A DNA stretch of 35,051 nucleotides, from the NCBI GenBank assembly GCA_023150935.1, contig JAKLJW010000046.1:1-35051 (forward strand), read 5' to 3'. The translations under genes were made by a program, and so were the position numbers. Below, piece by piece: positions 23,308-31,436 of this stretch; the first letter of the stretch is position 1; every line of letters begins with the position of its first letter. Origin of the DNA: Candidatus Binatia bacterium (GTDB taxonomy: Bacteria; Desulfobacterota; Binatia; HRBIN30). The notes under the pieces were generated by a model, which was not told where the DNA came from, searched no databases, and worked only from the letters and a program-made list of their open reading frames with translations.

Positions 23308-23895
23308 ATGGTGCGCTGCATCCTCATCGGCCTCGGGCTCGGCGTGGCAACCGAAATCGCCGCTCGGGTGCTGAATCTGTGGCGCTACCACCATGCGCAA
23401 ACGCCTATCCTGAACATCATCGGCATGTTCGGCCTCGTCATGGGCGGCCTCGGCAGTCTCGTGCCCGCGATCAAACTGGAGGGCGCGTTCGCCGCCGGCT
23501 TCGCCGCCGGGCTGGTGTATGAGGTGCTCAACCTGCGCGTCCTCCACTGGTGGTATTTCCCGAACGCGCGCATGGGATTCATCGCCGGCCACACCGCCAT
23601 CGTGGCGATTCTCTCTCTGCTCTGGGGCGCCGTGCCGCTGGCCGTCGCGGAGATCCACCGGGCGGTGCCGCAAACCCGCGCCGGCCGCCCCGGGTTCGAG
23701 GAGCGACTCGAAGCGCTCAACGTGCGCGAGCGACGACTGTTGGAACGACTCGATACGGCGCGGCAGGTAGTGCGCGATCTCGAGACGCGGCTCGACGCGG
23801 TACGCACCGCGAAACAAGCGCTGAGCGCCCGCCAGGGCATGCGTCCTCTGGCTCCCGGGCAAACCGGCGCCACTGCGACCCCCGGTCGGGATTAG
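23308..23895 (+). CDS. Small membrane protein with C-terminal coiled coil, unknown function
   Basis: 195 aa. Four hydrophobic stretches (about 2-20, 32-50, 55-72, 88-112) are followed by a soluble, charged segment with heptad-like spacing (about 130-172: FEERLEALNVRERRLLERLD, TARQVVRDLETRLDAV) that probably forms a coiled coil. I do not recognise the family. The start ATG 23308 lacks a clear Shine-Dalgarno sequence. It lies 22 bp before the metallo-hydrolase gene on the same strand, so they may be cotranscribed. It looks like a membrane-anchored scaffold or sensor-like protein, but nothing supports a specific role. Confidence 0.7.
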   Translation: MVRCILIGLGLGVATEIAARVLNLWRYHHAQTPILNIIGMFGLVMGGLGSLVPAIKLEGAFAAGFAAGLVYEVLNLRVLHWWYFPNARMGFIAGHTAIVAILSLLWGAVPLAVAEIHRAVPQTRAGRPGFEERLEALNVRERRLLERLDTARQVVRDLETRLDAVRTAKQALSARQGMRPLAPGQTGATATPGRD

Positions 23896-23917
23896 ACACA
23901 GCGGCGCTCATTCGACC

Positions 23918-24829
23918 ATGCGGCGCCGTGTTCTGCCTGGAATTGCACTCGTCGTGCTAGCGACCCTCGGTTACGCCGGGTGGCGGGTCCATGACTATTT
24001 CCGCACCGAGACGGTGCGCATCGACGACCGTCTCGCCCTGATCCTCGGCGGCGGCGGCAATACCGCGGTCCTGGTTTGCGACGACGGCGTTCTCGTGGTC
24101 GACACCAAGCTCATGCGGCCCGGCCGGGGTCTCGCGGATCAGATCCGCACGCTCACGAACAAGCCGGTCCGCACGATCGTCAATACGCACTACCACCTCG
24201 ACCACACGCACGGGAACGTCAACTACCCGCCGGGCACGAACGTGATGGCGCACCGGCGCACGCGAACGCACCTGGTAAAGCTCGACCGCGGCTTCTGGGA
24301 ATTCGGTCCGGCCTGGGAGCTGCTGCCGAAAGATCTCGTCGAAGATCGCGCCGACCTCCGCTGCGGCGACGAGACGGTCCGCATCCTCCACCTCGGGCGC
24401 GGCCACACGGACGGCGACGTCGTCGTGCATCTGGTCGGCCGCGGCGTCATCCTGACCGGCGACCTCTTTCTTCGAAACCAATACCCGTCCATCGACCGCC
24501 GGGGCGGCGGTTCGGGCGTCGACTGGCCGGAGACCCTCGATCGCCTGCTGGCAATCCCGAACGTACGCGACTACGTACCCGGGCACGGCGGCGTCGCGAC
24601 ACGCGACGACGTCATTCGCTTCCAGAGCTACCTGCGCAGCGTGGTTACGCAGGTGCGCGAGGGCGTACGGCGCAACGAATCGCTCCCGGCGATCGCTTCC
24701 GGTATCGACCTGCAGGCCTTCGACGATTTCAACGGTATACCCTTCCTGCGCTCGCCGGCGGACAACGTGCGTGCCGTGTACGAGGAGATTACCGGCGTCC
24801 CGCCGCCCGGCGCAAAGCAGCGGCCGTAA
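23918..24829 (+). CDS. Metallo-beta-lactamase-fold hydrolase, membrane-anchored or exported
   Basis: 303 aa. An N-terminal hydrophobic segment (residues 4-21, RVLPGIALVVLATLGYAGWR) suggests a signal peptide or anchor. The MBL metal site is present: H91-x-H93-x-D95-H96 (THYHLDHTHGN), HLGRGHTDGDVVVHL, GDLFLRNQYPSID with the bridging Asp, and VPGHGG. Family members hydrolyse a wide range of esters, thioesters and lactams; the pattern is closest to the general SoxH/quinoprotein-relay-like exported group, but the substrate cannot be told. It ends 9 bp from the convergent cca gene. Confidence 0.9.
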   Translation: MRRRVLPGIALVVLATLGYAGWRVHDYFRTETVRIDDRLALILGGGGNTAVLVCDDGVLVVDTKLMRPGRGLADQIRTLTNKPVRTIVNTHYHLDHTHGNVNYPPGTNVMAHRRTRTHLVKLDRGFWEFGPAWELLPKDLVEDRADLRCGDETVRILHLGRGHTDGDVVVHLVGRGVILTGDLFLRNQYPSIDRRGGGSGVDWPETLDRLLAIPNVRDYVPGHGGVATRDDVIRFQSYLRSVVTQVREGVRRNESLPAIASGIDLQAFDDFNGIPFLRSPADNVRAVYEEITGVPPPGAKQRP

Positions 24830-24838
24830 AGGCCCCTT

Positions 24839-26155
24839 TCACAGTTTTCCGCGCACCCACGCCAGGGCCTCGTCGCGCGTCCGCAGCGTGCCATCGAGCT
24901 GCGCGTCGGCGACGGCGGCCAGCAACTGTCCGACCCGCGGTCCCGGCCGCAGACCCAGCGCCAGAAGATCGCGGCCGCGCAGCAACGGCGGCGGCCGAAG
25001 CTGCGCCTGCGCGGCCAGTTCGGCACGCCGGCGCATGCAGAACTCGTAGTGCGTGAGATCGCCGCTGGCCGCCAGCGAATCGAGCCGCGCCAGTTCGAGC
25101 AGTTCGTCGATGCCGTCCTCGGCGAGAAAGCGCTTCAACGTGCTCAGTCGCATCTCCGGCGCACTGGTCAGACGCAGGTGATGGCGGACGAGATAGTCGA
25201 CGCGCTCCCGCGTCTCGCGGCTGCGGCGCAGCCGCTGGCAGACATCGGCGGCCATGTCGGCGCCCTGCTCGCAGTGGCCATAGAAGGTGATCCGCGAACC
25301 CTTGTGGCCGAGCGTGCACGGCTTGGCGACGTCGTGCAGCAACGCCGCCAGCGCCAGCGCCTCGGAGTGTCCGTCGAGTTGCGCCAGCACCCGTAGCGTG
25401 TGCTCCCACACGTCGCCCTCGGGATGGAAGTCGGGCGACTGGGCAACGCCCTGCATCGCCGCCACCTCGGGCAGAACGGCGCGCAGCAATCCGCTGCTAT
25501 CGAGCAGCTCGAACGCCCGGCGGGCGGTCCCGCGCGGCCCCTGCGTCAGCATGCGCACGATTTCGTCACCGATGCGTTCCCAGGCCATGTCGGTGACACT
25601 CGGGGCCAGGTCCTGCATGGCAGCGAACGTCGTCGGGGCGATGACGAAATCGAGGTGCGCGGCGAAACGCACTGCCCGCATCAGACGCAGTCGGTCCTCG
25701 GCGAAGCGCGCCAGCGGGTCGCCGATCGCTCGGATCACACGGGCGGCGAGGTCGGCCTGACCGCCGACGTAATCGATGACGGTGTCGGTGGCCGGGTCGA
25801 GGAACATGCCGTTGACGGTGAAGTCGCGGCGCTGCGCGTCCTCCAGCGGCGTGCCGGAGCGTACGCCGGTCGGATGGCGACCGTCGGCGTAGGGAGCGTC
25901 GGCGCGGAACGTCACCACCTCGATGGGCTCCCCCTCGTACAGCACCAGCACCACTCCGAACTGCACACCAACCGGCACCGTGCGCGGAAACAGCTCCTGC
26001 ACGGCCGTCGTGTTCGCGTCGGTGGCGACATCGAAGTCCTTCGGTTCCCGCCCGAGCAGACGGTCGCGTACGCAGCCCCCGGCGAGATACGCCGTGAAAC
26101 CCGCCGCGCCCAGGCGTGCGGCGACGGCCCGCGCCGCAACTTCACGGTGATTCAT
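24839..26155 (-). CDS. cca: CCA-adding tRNA nucleotidyltransferase / poly(A) polymerase family with HD domain
   Basis: 438 aa from the ATG at 26155. Class II nucleotidyltransferase: YLAGGCVRDRLLG (G26-G27), then K39-D40-F41-D42 (KDFDVATDA) carrying the metal-binding aspartates, and RRDFTVNGMFLDP, followed by the RNA-binding neck (ARFAEDRLRLMRAVRFAAHL). An HD phosphohydrolase domain is centred near residue 272 (LALAALLHDVAKP). It builds or repairs the 3' CCA end of tRNAs. The alternative of a poly(A) polymerase cannot be excluded from sequence alone. A GTG at 26179 would add eight residues; I prefer the ATG. It is divergent from selA with about 95 bp between starts. Confidence 0.9.
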   Translation of the reverse strand: MNHREVAARAVAARLGAAGFTAYLAGGCVRDRLLGREPKDFDVATDANTTAVQELFPRTVPVGVQFGVVLVLYEGEPIEVVTFRADAPYADGRHPTGVRSGTPLEDAQRRDFTVNGMFLDPATDTVIDYVGGQADLAARVIRAIGDPLARFAEDRLRLMRAVRFAAHLDFVIAPTTFAAMQDLAPSVTDMAWERIGDEIVRMLTQGPRGTARRAFELLDSSGLLRAVLPEVAAMQGVAQSPDFHPEGDVWEHTLRVLAQLDGHSEALALAALLHDVAKPCTLGHKGSRITFYGHCEQGADMAADVCQRLRRSRETRERVDYLVRHHLRLTSAPEMRLSTLKRFLAEDGIDELLELARLDSLAASGDLTHYEFCMRRRAELAAQAQLRPPPLLRGRDLLALGLRPGPRVGQLLAAVADAQLDGTLRTRDEALAWVRGKL

Positions 26156-26249
26156 GCGCCCCGATGGTCGCAGCGCCACAGCACAGGGTCAACAGCCAGA
26201 GAAGGAACGCCGGTTGTCTCCGCCGCCGAAACCCGGCAGCATCGATGCG

Positions 26250-27647
26250 ATGACGGACCGGGCGGCGCGCCTGCGCGCCATTCCATCGGTGGACCGCGTG
26301 CTGCAAACGGAGGCGGCGGCCATCGCCCTGCGGCGCTTCCGGCGGGCTTACGTGGTCGACGCCGTGCGCGCCGTCCTGGCCGAGGTCCGCCAGCGGATTG
26401 CCGAGGACGAGGTGCCGGTGCCGTCTCCCGACGAAGTGATCGCCGCCGCCATGGCGCGCGCCGCGGCGGCACGGGCCGTCGGAATGCGCGCCGTCGTCAA
26501 CGCGACGGGGGTGGTGCTCCACACCAACCTCGGCCGCGCCGTCCTGGCGGCAGAGGCCGTCGAGGCGGTACGCGTCGCCGCGGGCAACGCCGTAAACCTC
26601 GAGTTCGATCTCGGTCGTGGCGAGCGCGGCGACCGCGACGACTGCATCCGCGACGATCTGCGCGCCCTGACCGGCGCCGCGGCGGCCACGGTCGTCAACA
26701 ACAACGCAGCCGCCGTGCTGCTGTGTCTCAACACGCTGGCGGAGGGACGCGAGGTCGTGGTCTCGCGCGGCGAACTCGTCGAGATCGGCGGTTCGTTCCG
26801 CATTCCCGACGTCATGACCAAGAGCCGGGCCGTCTTGCGCGAGGTCGGCACGACCAATCGCACCCACGCCGCCGACTACGACGCGGCAATCGGCGAACGC
26901 ACCGCCCTGCTGCTCAAAGTGCACACCTCGAATTACCGCATCGTCGGCTTCACCAGCACAGTGGAACTCGCCGACCTGGCCGCGGTCGGCCGGGAGCGCG
27001 GAGTTCCCATAATGGAAGATCTCGGCAGCGGCGCCCTCGTGGACCTCTCGCGTTACGGTCTGCCCAGAGAGCCGGTGGTCGCCGAGCGCCTTCGCGCCGG
27101 CGCCGACCTGGTGACTTTCAGCGGAGACAAGCTCCTCGGCGGCCCGCAAGCGGGGATCGTCGTCGGCCGCGCCGACCTCGTCGATGCGATCAACCGCAAC
27201 CCCCTGAAACGCGCCTTGCGCTGCGACAAGCTCACACTTGCCGCGCTCGCCGCGACGTTACGCCTGTATCGGACCGATCCCGACCTTGCCGCGGCACTGC
27301 CGACGCTCAGATGGCTGACCCGACCGCTGGCCGAGATGCGTGCCGTCGGTACGGCCGCAGTCGCCCGATTGAGAGAATTCCTCGGGCAGGAATACGTCGT
27401 CGAAATAGTCGAGTCGCAGTCCGAGATCGGCAGCGGCGCCCTGCCGGTCGAGAGCCTGCCGACACTGGCGGTCAGCGTGACCCACGCGGCGATCGGGTCG
27501 CAGGACATCGCTCGCCGTTTCCGCAACGCCGCAACACCCATCGTCGGCCGAATCCAGGCCGGCCGCTTCCTCCTCGACCTCCGCGGCATCTTCGATCCCG
27601 GCGATCTGGTGCCCACCCATCCCCACCCACTGACCGCTGACCGCTGA
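26250..27647 (+). CDS. selA: L-seryl-tRNA(Sec) selenium transferase
   Basis: 465 aa, the usual SelA length. A PLP-dependent enzyme converting Ser-tRNA(Sec) to Sec-tRNA(Sec) with selenophosphate. The N-terminal domain begins RLRAIPSVDRVLQTE. The core shows NATGVVLHTNLGRAVL, NNNAAAVLL, SRGELVEIGGSFRIPDVM, EVGTTNRTH and VHTSNYRIVGFT. The PLP lysine is K294 in SGDKLLGGPQAG. The frame extends upstream to 26154, but ATG 26250 matches the normal SelA start. selB follows 8 bp downstream, so the two form an operon. No tRNA(Sec) gene or SelD is seen in the window. Confidence 0.95.
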   Translation: MTDRAARLRAIPSVDRVLQTEAAAIALRRFRRAYVVDAVRAVLAEVRQRIAEDEVPVPSPDEVIAAAMARAAAARAVGMRAVVNATGVVLHTNLGRAVLAAEAVEAVRVAAGNAVNLEFDLGRGERGDRDDCIRDDLRALTGAAAATVVNNNAAAVLLCLNTLAEGREVVVSRGELVEIGGSFRIPDVMTKSRAVLREVGTTNRTHAADYDAAIGERTALLLKVHTSNYRIVGFTSTVELADLAAVGRERGVPIMEDLGSGALVDLSRYGLPREPVVAERLRAGADLVTFSGDKLLGGPQAGIVVGRADLVDAINRNPLKRALRCDKLTLAALAATLRLYRTDPDLAAALPTLRWLTRPLAEMRAVGTAAVARLREFLGQEYVVEIVESQSEIGSGALPVESLPTLAVSVTHAAIGSQDIARRFRNAATPIVGRIQAGRFLLDLRGIFDPGDLVPTHPHPLTADR

Positions 27648-27655
27648 CCACCCCC

Positions 27656-29563
27656 ATGCCCCACGTCATCGGAACCGCCGGTCACATCGATCACGGCAAG
27701 ACGGCCCTGATCCGCGCCCTCACCGGGCAGGAAACCGACCGCCTGAAAGAGGAACGGGAACGCGGGATATCGATCGACCTCGGGTTCGCGTACCTGGACC
27801 TGCCGGACGGTGAACGCGTCGGCATCGTCGACGTTCCGGGGCACGAGCGCTTCATTCGCAACATGCTGGCCGGGGCCCACGGCATCGATCTCGTCCTGCT
27901 CGTCGTCGCGGCCGACGACGGACCGATGCCGCAGACCGAAGAGCACCTCGACATCTTGCATCTTCTCGGAGCCCGGCACGGCGTCGTCGCGATTACCAAG
28001 GCCGACCTGGTCGACCAAGCGCGGCTGCGGGCGGTGCACGAAGAGGTGGAGATCCTGCTCGCCGGTACGACCCTCGAAGGCTCGCCGGTGGTGCCCGTGT
28101 CATCGGCCACCGGCAACGGCATGGACGTCCTGCGGCACACGCTCGAACGGGCGCTGCGCGAATACCGTCGCAGCGCAGCGCCGGGACCGTTCCGGATGCC
28201 GGTCGATCGGGCGTTCGTCATGCACGGGCACGGCGTGGTGGTCACCGGTACGGCGATCGCCGGGACGGTGCGCGTGGGCGACGCGGTGCGCATTCAACCC
28301 GGCGGCCACGAGGCACGGGTACGTTCCGTCCAGGTTCACGGCGGCGAGGTCGACGCCGCCGGCTACGGGCAGCGAGTCGCCCTCAACCTCGCCGGGGTCG
28401 AGCGCGCCGGCGTGACGCGTGGGCACGTCGTCTGCGATCCGTCGCTCGACCGTGACACGGAACGTTGCGATGTCTGGGTGGAGATCCGGCCCTCGGCGAC
28501 CCGACCGGTGAAGTCGCACGACGCCGTACACGTCCATCTCGGCACCGCCGAAACGATGGGCAAGCTCGTGCTGATCGAGGGCGGCGAAGCGCTCGCTCCG
28601 CGGCGTGCCGCCTTCGCGCAGTTGGTTCTTCGCGATCCCTTGCACGCGCTGCGCGGCGACCGATTCATCCTGCGCAATGCCAGCGCCCAGCGCACGATCG
28701 GCGGCGGGTCCGTGGTGCACCCGTTCGCCCGGCGACACAGCCGCGGCGAGCCCGGCCTGATTGACGGCCTGCGGGCTCTGCACGGGGCCACGACTCCGGG
28801 GGAGATCGTGGGCGCCCTGCTGGCGCTCGAACCCGCGTTCGCCGTCGGACTGGACTATCTCGCCCAGACGGCGGCGCTTACGCCGGCGGCCGTCATGAAC
28901 GCCCTGCAGACAGTACCCACCGTCCGCCTTCTGCCCGAGGCGGAGAAACCGACGGCCTGCACGACCGCCGCGAAGTGGGAACGGCTGCGTGCGGAAGCGA
29001 GCGCGGCCCTCGCCGCCGCGCACCGCTGCGAGCCGTTGTCTCCGGGGCTCGAAATGGAGTCGCTGCGCAGCCGGCTGGCACCGGATGTCCCGGCGAAGCT
29101 GTTCCGTGCCGTGGTCGACGCGCTGGTCGCGGCCGGAACGCTGGTGCGGCAGGAAAGCGTCCTGCACCTCCCGACCCACAAAGTCGCGCTGCGGCAGGAC
29201 GAACGGGAGCTGGGCGTGCGCGCCGAAGCGCTGCTCGCGGCGGGCGGTTACACGCCGCCGGACCTCAAGCAACTGGAGACGCAACTGGGGGCGACTCGGC
29301 AGCGCCTGCAAACGGTCCTGCAACAGCTCGAACGCGAGGGTCGGGTAGCGCGCATAGGTGGCGACCTGTACTTCGCTCGCGAATCGCTCGACCGCGCTCG
29401 CGGCCTGCTCCGGAGCCACGTCGAGACCCACGGAGAGATTAGCGCGGCCACCTTTCGTGACCTGCTCGGCGCCAGCCGCAAGTTCAGCATTTCCCTGCTC
29501 GACTACTTCGACCGCACCGGCTTCACCCTCCGTGTCGGCGACATCCGCAAGCTACGGCGCTAA
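27656..29563 (+). CDS. selB: Selenocysteine-specific elongation factor SelB
   Basis: 635 aa. The G domain starts at once: GTAGHIDHGKTALIRALTG (G1), DRLKEERERGISIDLGFAYL, DVPGHERFIRNM (G3) and ITKADLVD (G4). It is followed by the EF-Tu-like domains 2 and 3 (VDRAFVMHGHGVVVTGT; RFILRNASAQRTIGGG). The C-terminal winged-helix repeats end in LREDER-like and FRDLLGASRKFSISLLDYFD, the SECIS-binding domain. It delivers Sec-tRNA(Sec) to UGA codons with a downstream SECIS hairpin. With selA it shows that the organism makes selenoproteins, though I find no selenoprotein gene here. Confidence 0.95.
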   Translation: MPHVIGTAGHIDHGKTALIRALTGQETDRLKEERERGISIDLGFAYLDLPDGERVGIVDVPGHERFIRNMLAGAHGIDLVLLVVAADDGPMPQTEEHLDILHLLGARHGVVAITKADLVDQARLRAVHEEVEILLAGTTLEGSPVVPVSSATGNGMDVLRHTLERALREYRRSAAPGPFRMPVDRAFVMHGHGVVVTGTAIAGTVRVGDAVRIQPGGHEARVRSVQVHGGEVDAAGYGQRVALNLAGVERAGVTRGHVVCDPSLDRDTERCDVWVEIRPSATRPVKSHDAVHVHLGTAETMGKLVLIEGGEALAPRRAAFAQLVLRDPLHALRGDRFILRNASAQRTIGGGSVVHPFARRHSRGEPGLIDGLRALHGATTPGEIVGALLALEPAFAVGLDYLAQTAALTPAAVMNALQTVPTVRLLPEAEKPTACTTAAKWERLRAEASAALAAAHRCEPLSPGLEMESLRSRLAPDVPAKLFRAVVDALVAAGTLVRQESVLHLPTHKVALRQDERELGVRAEALLAAGGYTPPDLKQLETQLGATRQRLQTVLQQLEREGRVARIGGDLYFARESLDRARGLLRSHVETHGEISAATFRDLLGASRKFSISLLDYFDRTGFTLRVGDIRKLRR

Positions 29564-29892
29564 CCGACGCATTTCCCTCTTGTGCAACGCCGTAGAAGAG
29601 CTAATGTCCGCCCTGGCAAACCCGGCAGCGGGCGCGAAGGCGGGTGATGCTGGCCTAACGGCGGCGTGACCGTCTCGGGCATCGTCGGAGGATGGCGTCG
29701 TCCCCGCGGGGGGCGGCCAGTGACCGCAGAACTTGGCCCGTTGCCGTCAGGGACAAAATGTTCTGGACTTTTTTGCGGAGAAGTGGTTTGAGGCGAGTCA
29801 CTTTTTATCGAAACGCGGCAGGGAACAACTACCGCCAATGGAAGGCGGGCCGGCGAGTTCGGGGGGTCCTGCAACGCTCGGAGGACAGGAGC
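29564..29892. other. Gap between selB and the XRE gene, with a tRNA(Sec)-like 5' segment
   Basis: No protein gene is recognised in this 329-bp gap. At 29687-29718 the sequence ggaggatggcgtcgtccccg followed by cggggggcggcc resembles the acceptor-5' strand plus D-arm of bacterial tRNA(Sec). However, no TCA anticodon loop, long variable arm, T-loop or matching 3' acceptor strand follows, so I do not call a tRNA. A good Shine-Dalgarno (ggagg, 29880-29884) belongs to the next gene. Confidence 0.35.
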
Positions 29893-30327
29893 ATGGCTGC
29901 AGACAAGAAGACCCGATCTCAGACACTCGGAGTGGTGCTACGTCAAAGGCGACGCCAGCTCGACCTCACGCAACAGGAAGTTGCGAAGCGGGTCGGCGTG
30001 CGCGCCAATTACATAGGCTACCTCGAGCGGAACATGCGACGGCCAAGCACCAATGTGCTGGTCAAGCTGGGCAAGGTGCTGGACCTCGACCATCAGGAGA
30101 TGTTCCTGCTGGCCCATCCGCACATGCGACCGGCGACGGCGCCCGCGGGCAACTCGCACGCCAGGTCGGCGTGGGAGGAGTTCCGCACCGACAAGCGGCT
30201 GCACACGCGGCACAACATCAGCCGCGGCGAGCTCGACGTGCTCAAGCAAACGGCCAAGCTCGGGAAGGCCCGCAGCAGTCGCGATTACCTGTTCATCCTA
30301 CAGGCGATTCGGCAGGCTCTGCAGTAG
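29893..30327 (+). CDS. XRE-family helix-turn-helix regulator
   Basis: 144 aa. Residues ~8-68 form a Cro/CI-type HTH: LGVVLRQRRRQLDLTQQEVA, KRVGVRANYIGYLERN, RRPSTNVLVKLGKVLDLD. It is followed by LFLLAHP-like residues and a basic C-terminal region (RTDKRLHTRHNISRGELDVL) of no known domain. It would bind DNA as a dimer; targets are unknown. It has its own ribosome-binding site (ggagg eight bases upstream). The gap before it suggests an independent promoter, and a hairpin follows its stop. Confidence 0.88.
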   Translation: MAADKKTRSQTLGVVLRQRRRQLDLTQQEVAKRVGVRANYIGYLERNMRRPSTNVLVKLGKVLDLDHQEMFLLAHPHMRPATAPAGNSHARSAWEEFRTDKRLHTRHNISRGELDVLKQTAKLGKARSSRDYLFILQAIRQALQ

Positions 30328-30334
30328 CCCGCCT

Positions 30335-30358
30335 GCCCGGTGCGAACCGGGCCCGTTT
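30335..30358 (+). terminator. Hairpin terminator-like element after the XRE gene
   Basis: gcccggt-gcga-accgggc (30335-30352) forms a perfect 7-bp stem with a GNRA-type loop, closely followed by a weak gttt. It sits between the convergent XRE and membrane-protein genes, where a terminator is expected. The short T-tract keeps confidence low. Confidence 0.4.
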
Positions 30359-30450
30359 CACTGGTGGCGAGCAGCAGCGGTGCGCCGGCCGCCTACCCCG
30401 TCTCGGGGCTGGTGCGCCGGCAGCCCGCTGCCCGCTCGGCTCTCGGGCAG

Positions 30451-31431
30451 TCACGGCTCTTCGGGAGTTGCGTCTGCCGCGGAACGTGAGAGGGACGGCA
30501 TGTGCCCTTTCCACCGCAAGAGCACGAGTCCGCCCGCCAGGCCGGACAACAGCACGATGGCGCTGGCGAGCAGTCCGAGCGCAACCGCGCTGTGGCGGGA
30601 GACACCGAGGCGCGCAAGGAAGAACATGTATCCGGCTTCCCGGATCCCGATGCCGCTGAAGCTCACCGGGATCATGCCGATGATGTTCACGACGGGTACG
30701 AAGATGAAGAAGTAAGCCGTCGGCACCCGCAAACCCAGCGCCCAGGCCAGCAAGACCTGACTGGAAATCTGCATCGCATGGAAGACGAACGCCACGGCGC
30801 TGGTCTTGAGCAACAGCGTCGTGTCTTTCCAATACGGAGCGAGATCGCGTTCGACCAGGACACGCCAGCGGTTCTCTCGCGCCAGTACTCGCACCGCCAA
30901 CTGCGGCAGATACAACCACGCCAGCAGCGTCGCCGGCGGGATCACCCACGCCGCGGTATACAGCAGCCGAGGCAGCCGGTACTGCGGCTGCAGAGCGATG
31001 GCAATCGCGGCGATCCAGGTAAGCACGACAAAACCCAGGCCGCGGTCGGCAAGGACCGTGGTGAATGCCAGGGCCTTGCGTTTCTTGCCGCGGCCGAGGA
31101 ACAGGGCGCGGCCGATGTCGCCCGCCACCGTGCTCGGCGCGAACAAGTTCATGAACATACCCGTGAAGTACGAACCGAAGAATTGCGAGAACGGCTCGTC
31201 GAACCCCAGCGGGCGCGCCAGCATCATCCAGCGGACACAGCTCACCACCATGCTGAGCAGATAGACGACCAACGCAACCACCACCCATCCGGGCTCGGTC
31301 TCGGCCATTACGGCCGCCAGCTCGGACAGGTCGGTTCGCGACAGCAGCAGAACGAGAAGGACGACGCTCAGGAGAATCTTCGCCCATGGCGACGAGAGCC
31401 AGCGGCGCCAGGTCGGTTCCTTGTGCACCAT
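30451..31431 (-). CDS. UPF0104 / LPG-synthase-like transmembrane protein
   Basis: 326 aa integral membrane protein of the lysylphosphatidylglycerol synthase TM family (UPF0104, flippase-like). The N-terminal TM is AKILLSVVLLVLLL. The family motifs MNLFAPSTVAGDIGRALFLG, FTTVLADRGLGF and VNIIGMIPVSFSGIGIREAG are followed by YMFFLARLG. It has about eight hydrophobic segments and no catalytic synthetase domain. Members are linked to lipid or polyprenyl-glycan translocation, but the substrate here is unknown. Its ATG at 31431 lies 5 bp downstream of the stop of the ggt gene (31437), so the two are probably cotranscribed. Confidence 0.9.
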   Translation of the reverse strand: MVHKEPTWRRWLSSPWAKILLSVVLLVLLLSRTDLSELAAVMAETEPGWVVVALVVYLLSMVVSCVRWMMLARPLGFDEPFSQFFGSYFTGMFMNLFAPSTVAGDIGRALFLGRGKKRKALAFTTVLADRGLGFVVLTWIAAIAIALQPQYRLPRLLYTAAWVIPPATLLAWLYLPQLAVRVLARENRWRVLVERDLAPYWKDTTLLLKTSAVAFVFHAMQISSQVLLAWALGLRVPTAYFFIFVPVVNIIGMIPVSFSGIGIREAGYMFFLARLGVSRHSAVALGLLASAIVLLSGLAGGLVLLRWKGHMPSLSRSAADATPEEP

Positions 31432-31436
31432 AGTTC

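Noticed and set aside
29687..29780. Functional tRNA(Sec) gene
   Set aside because: There is no TCA anticodon, no T-loop, no long variable arm and no complementary 3' acceptor strand.
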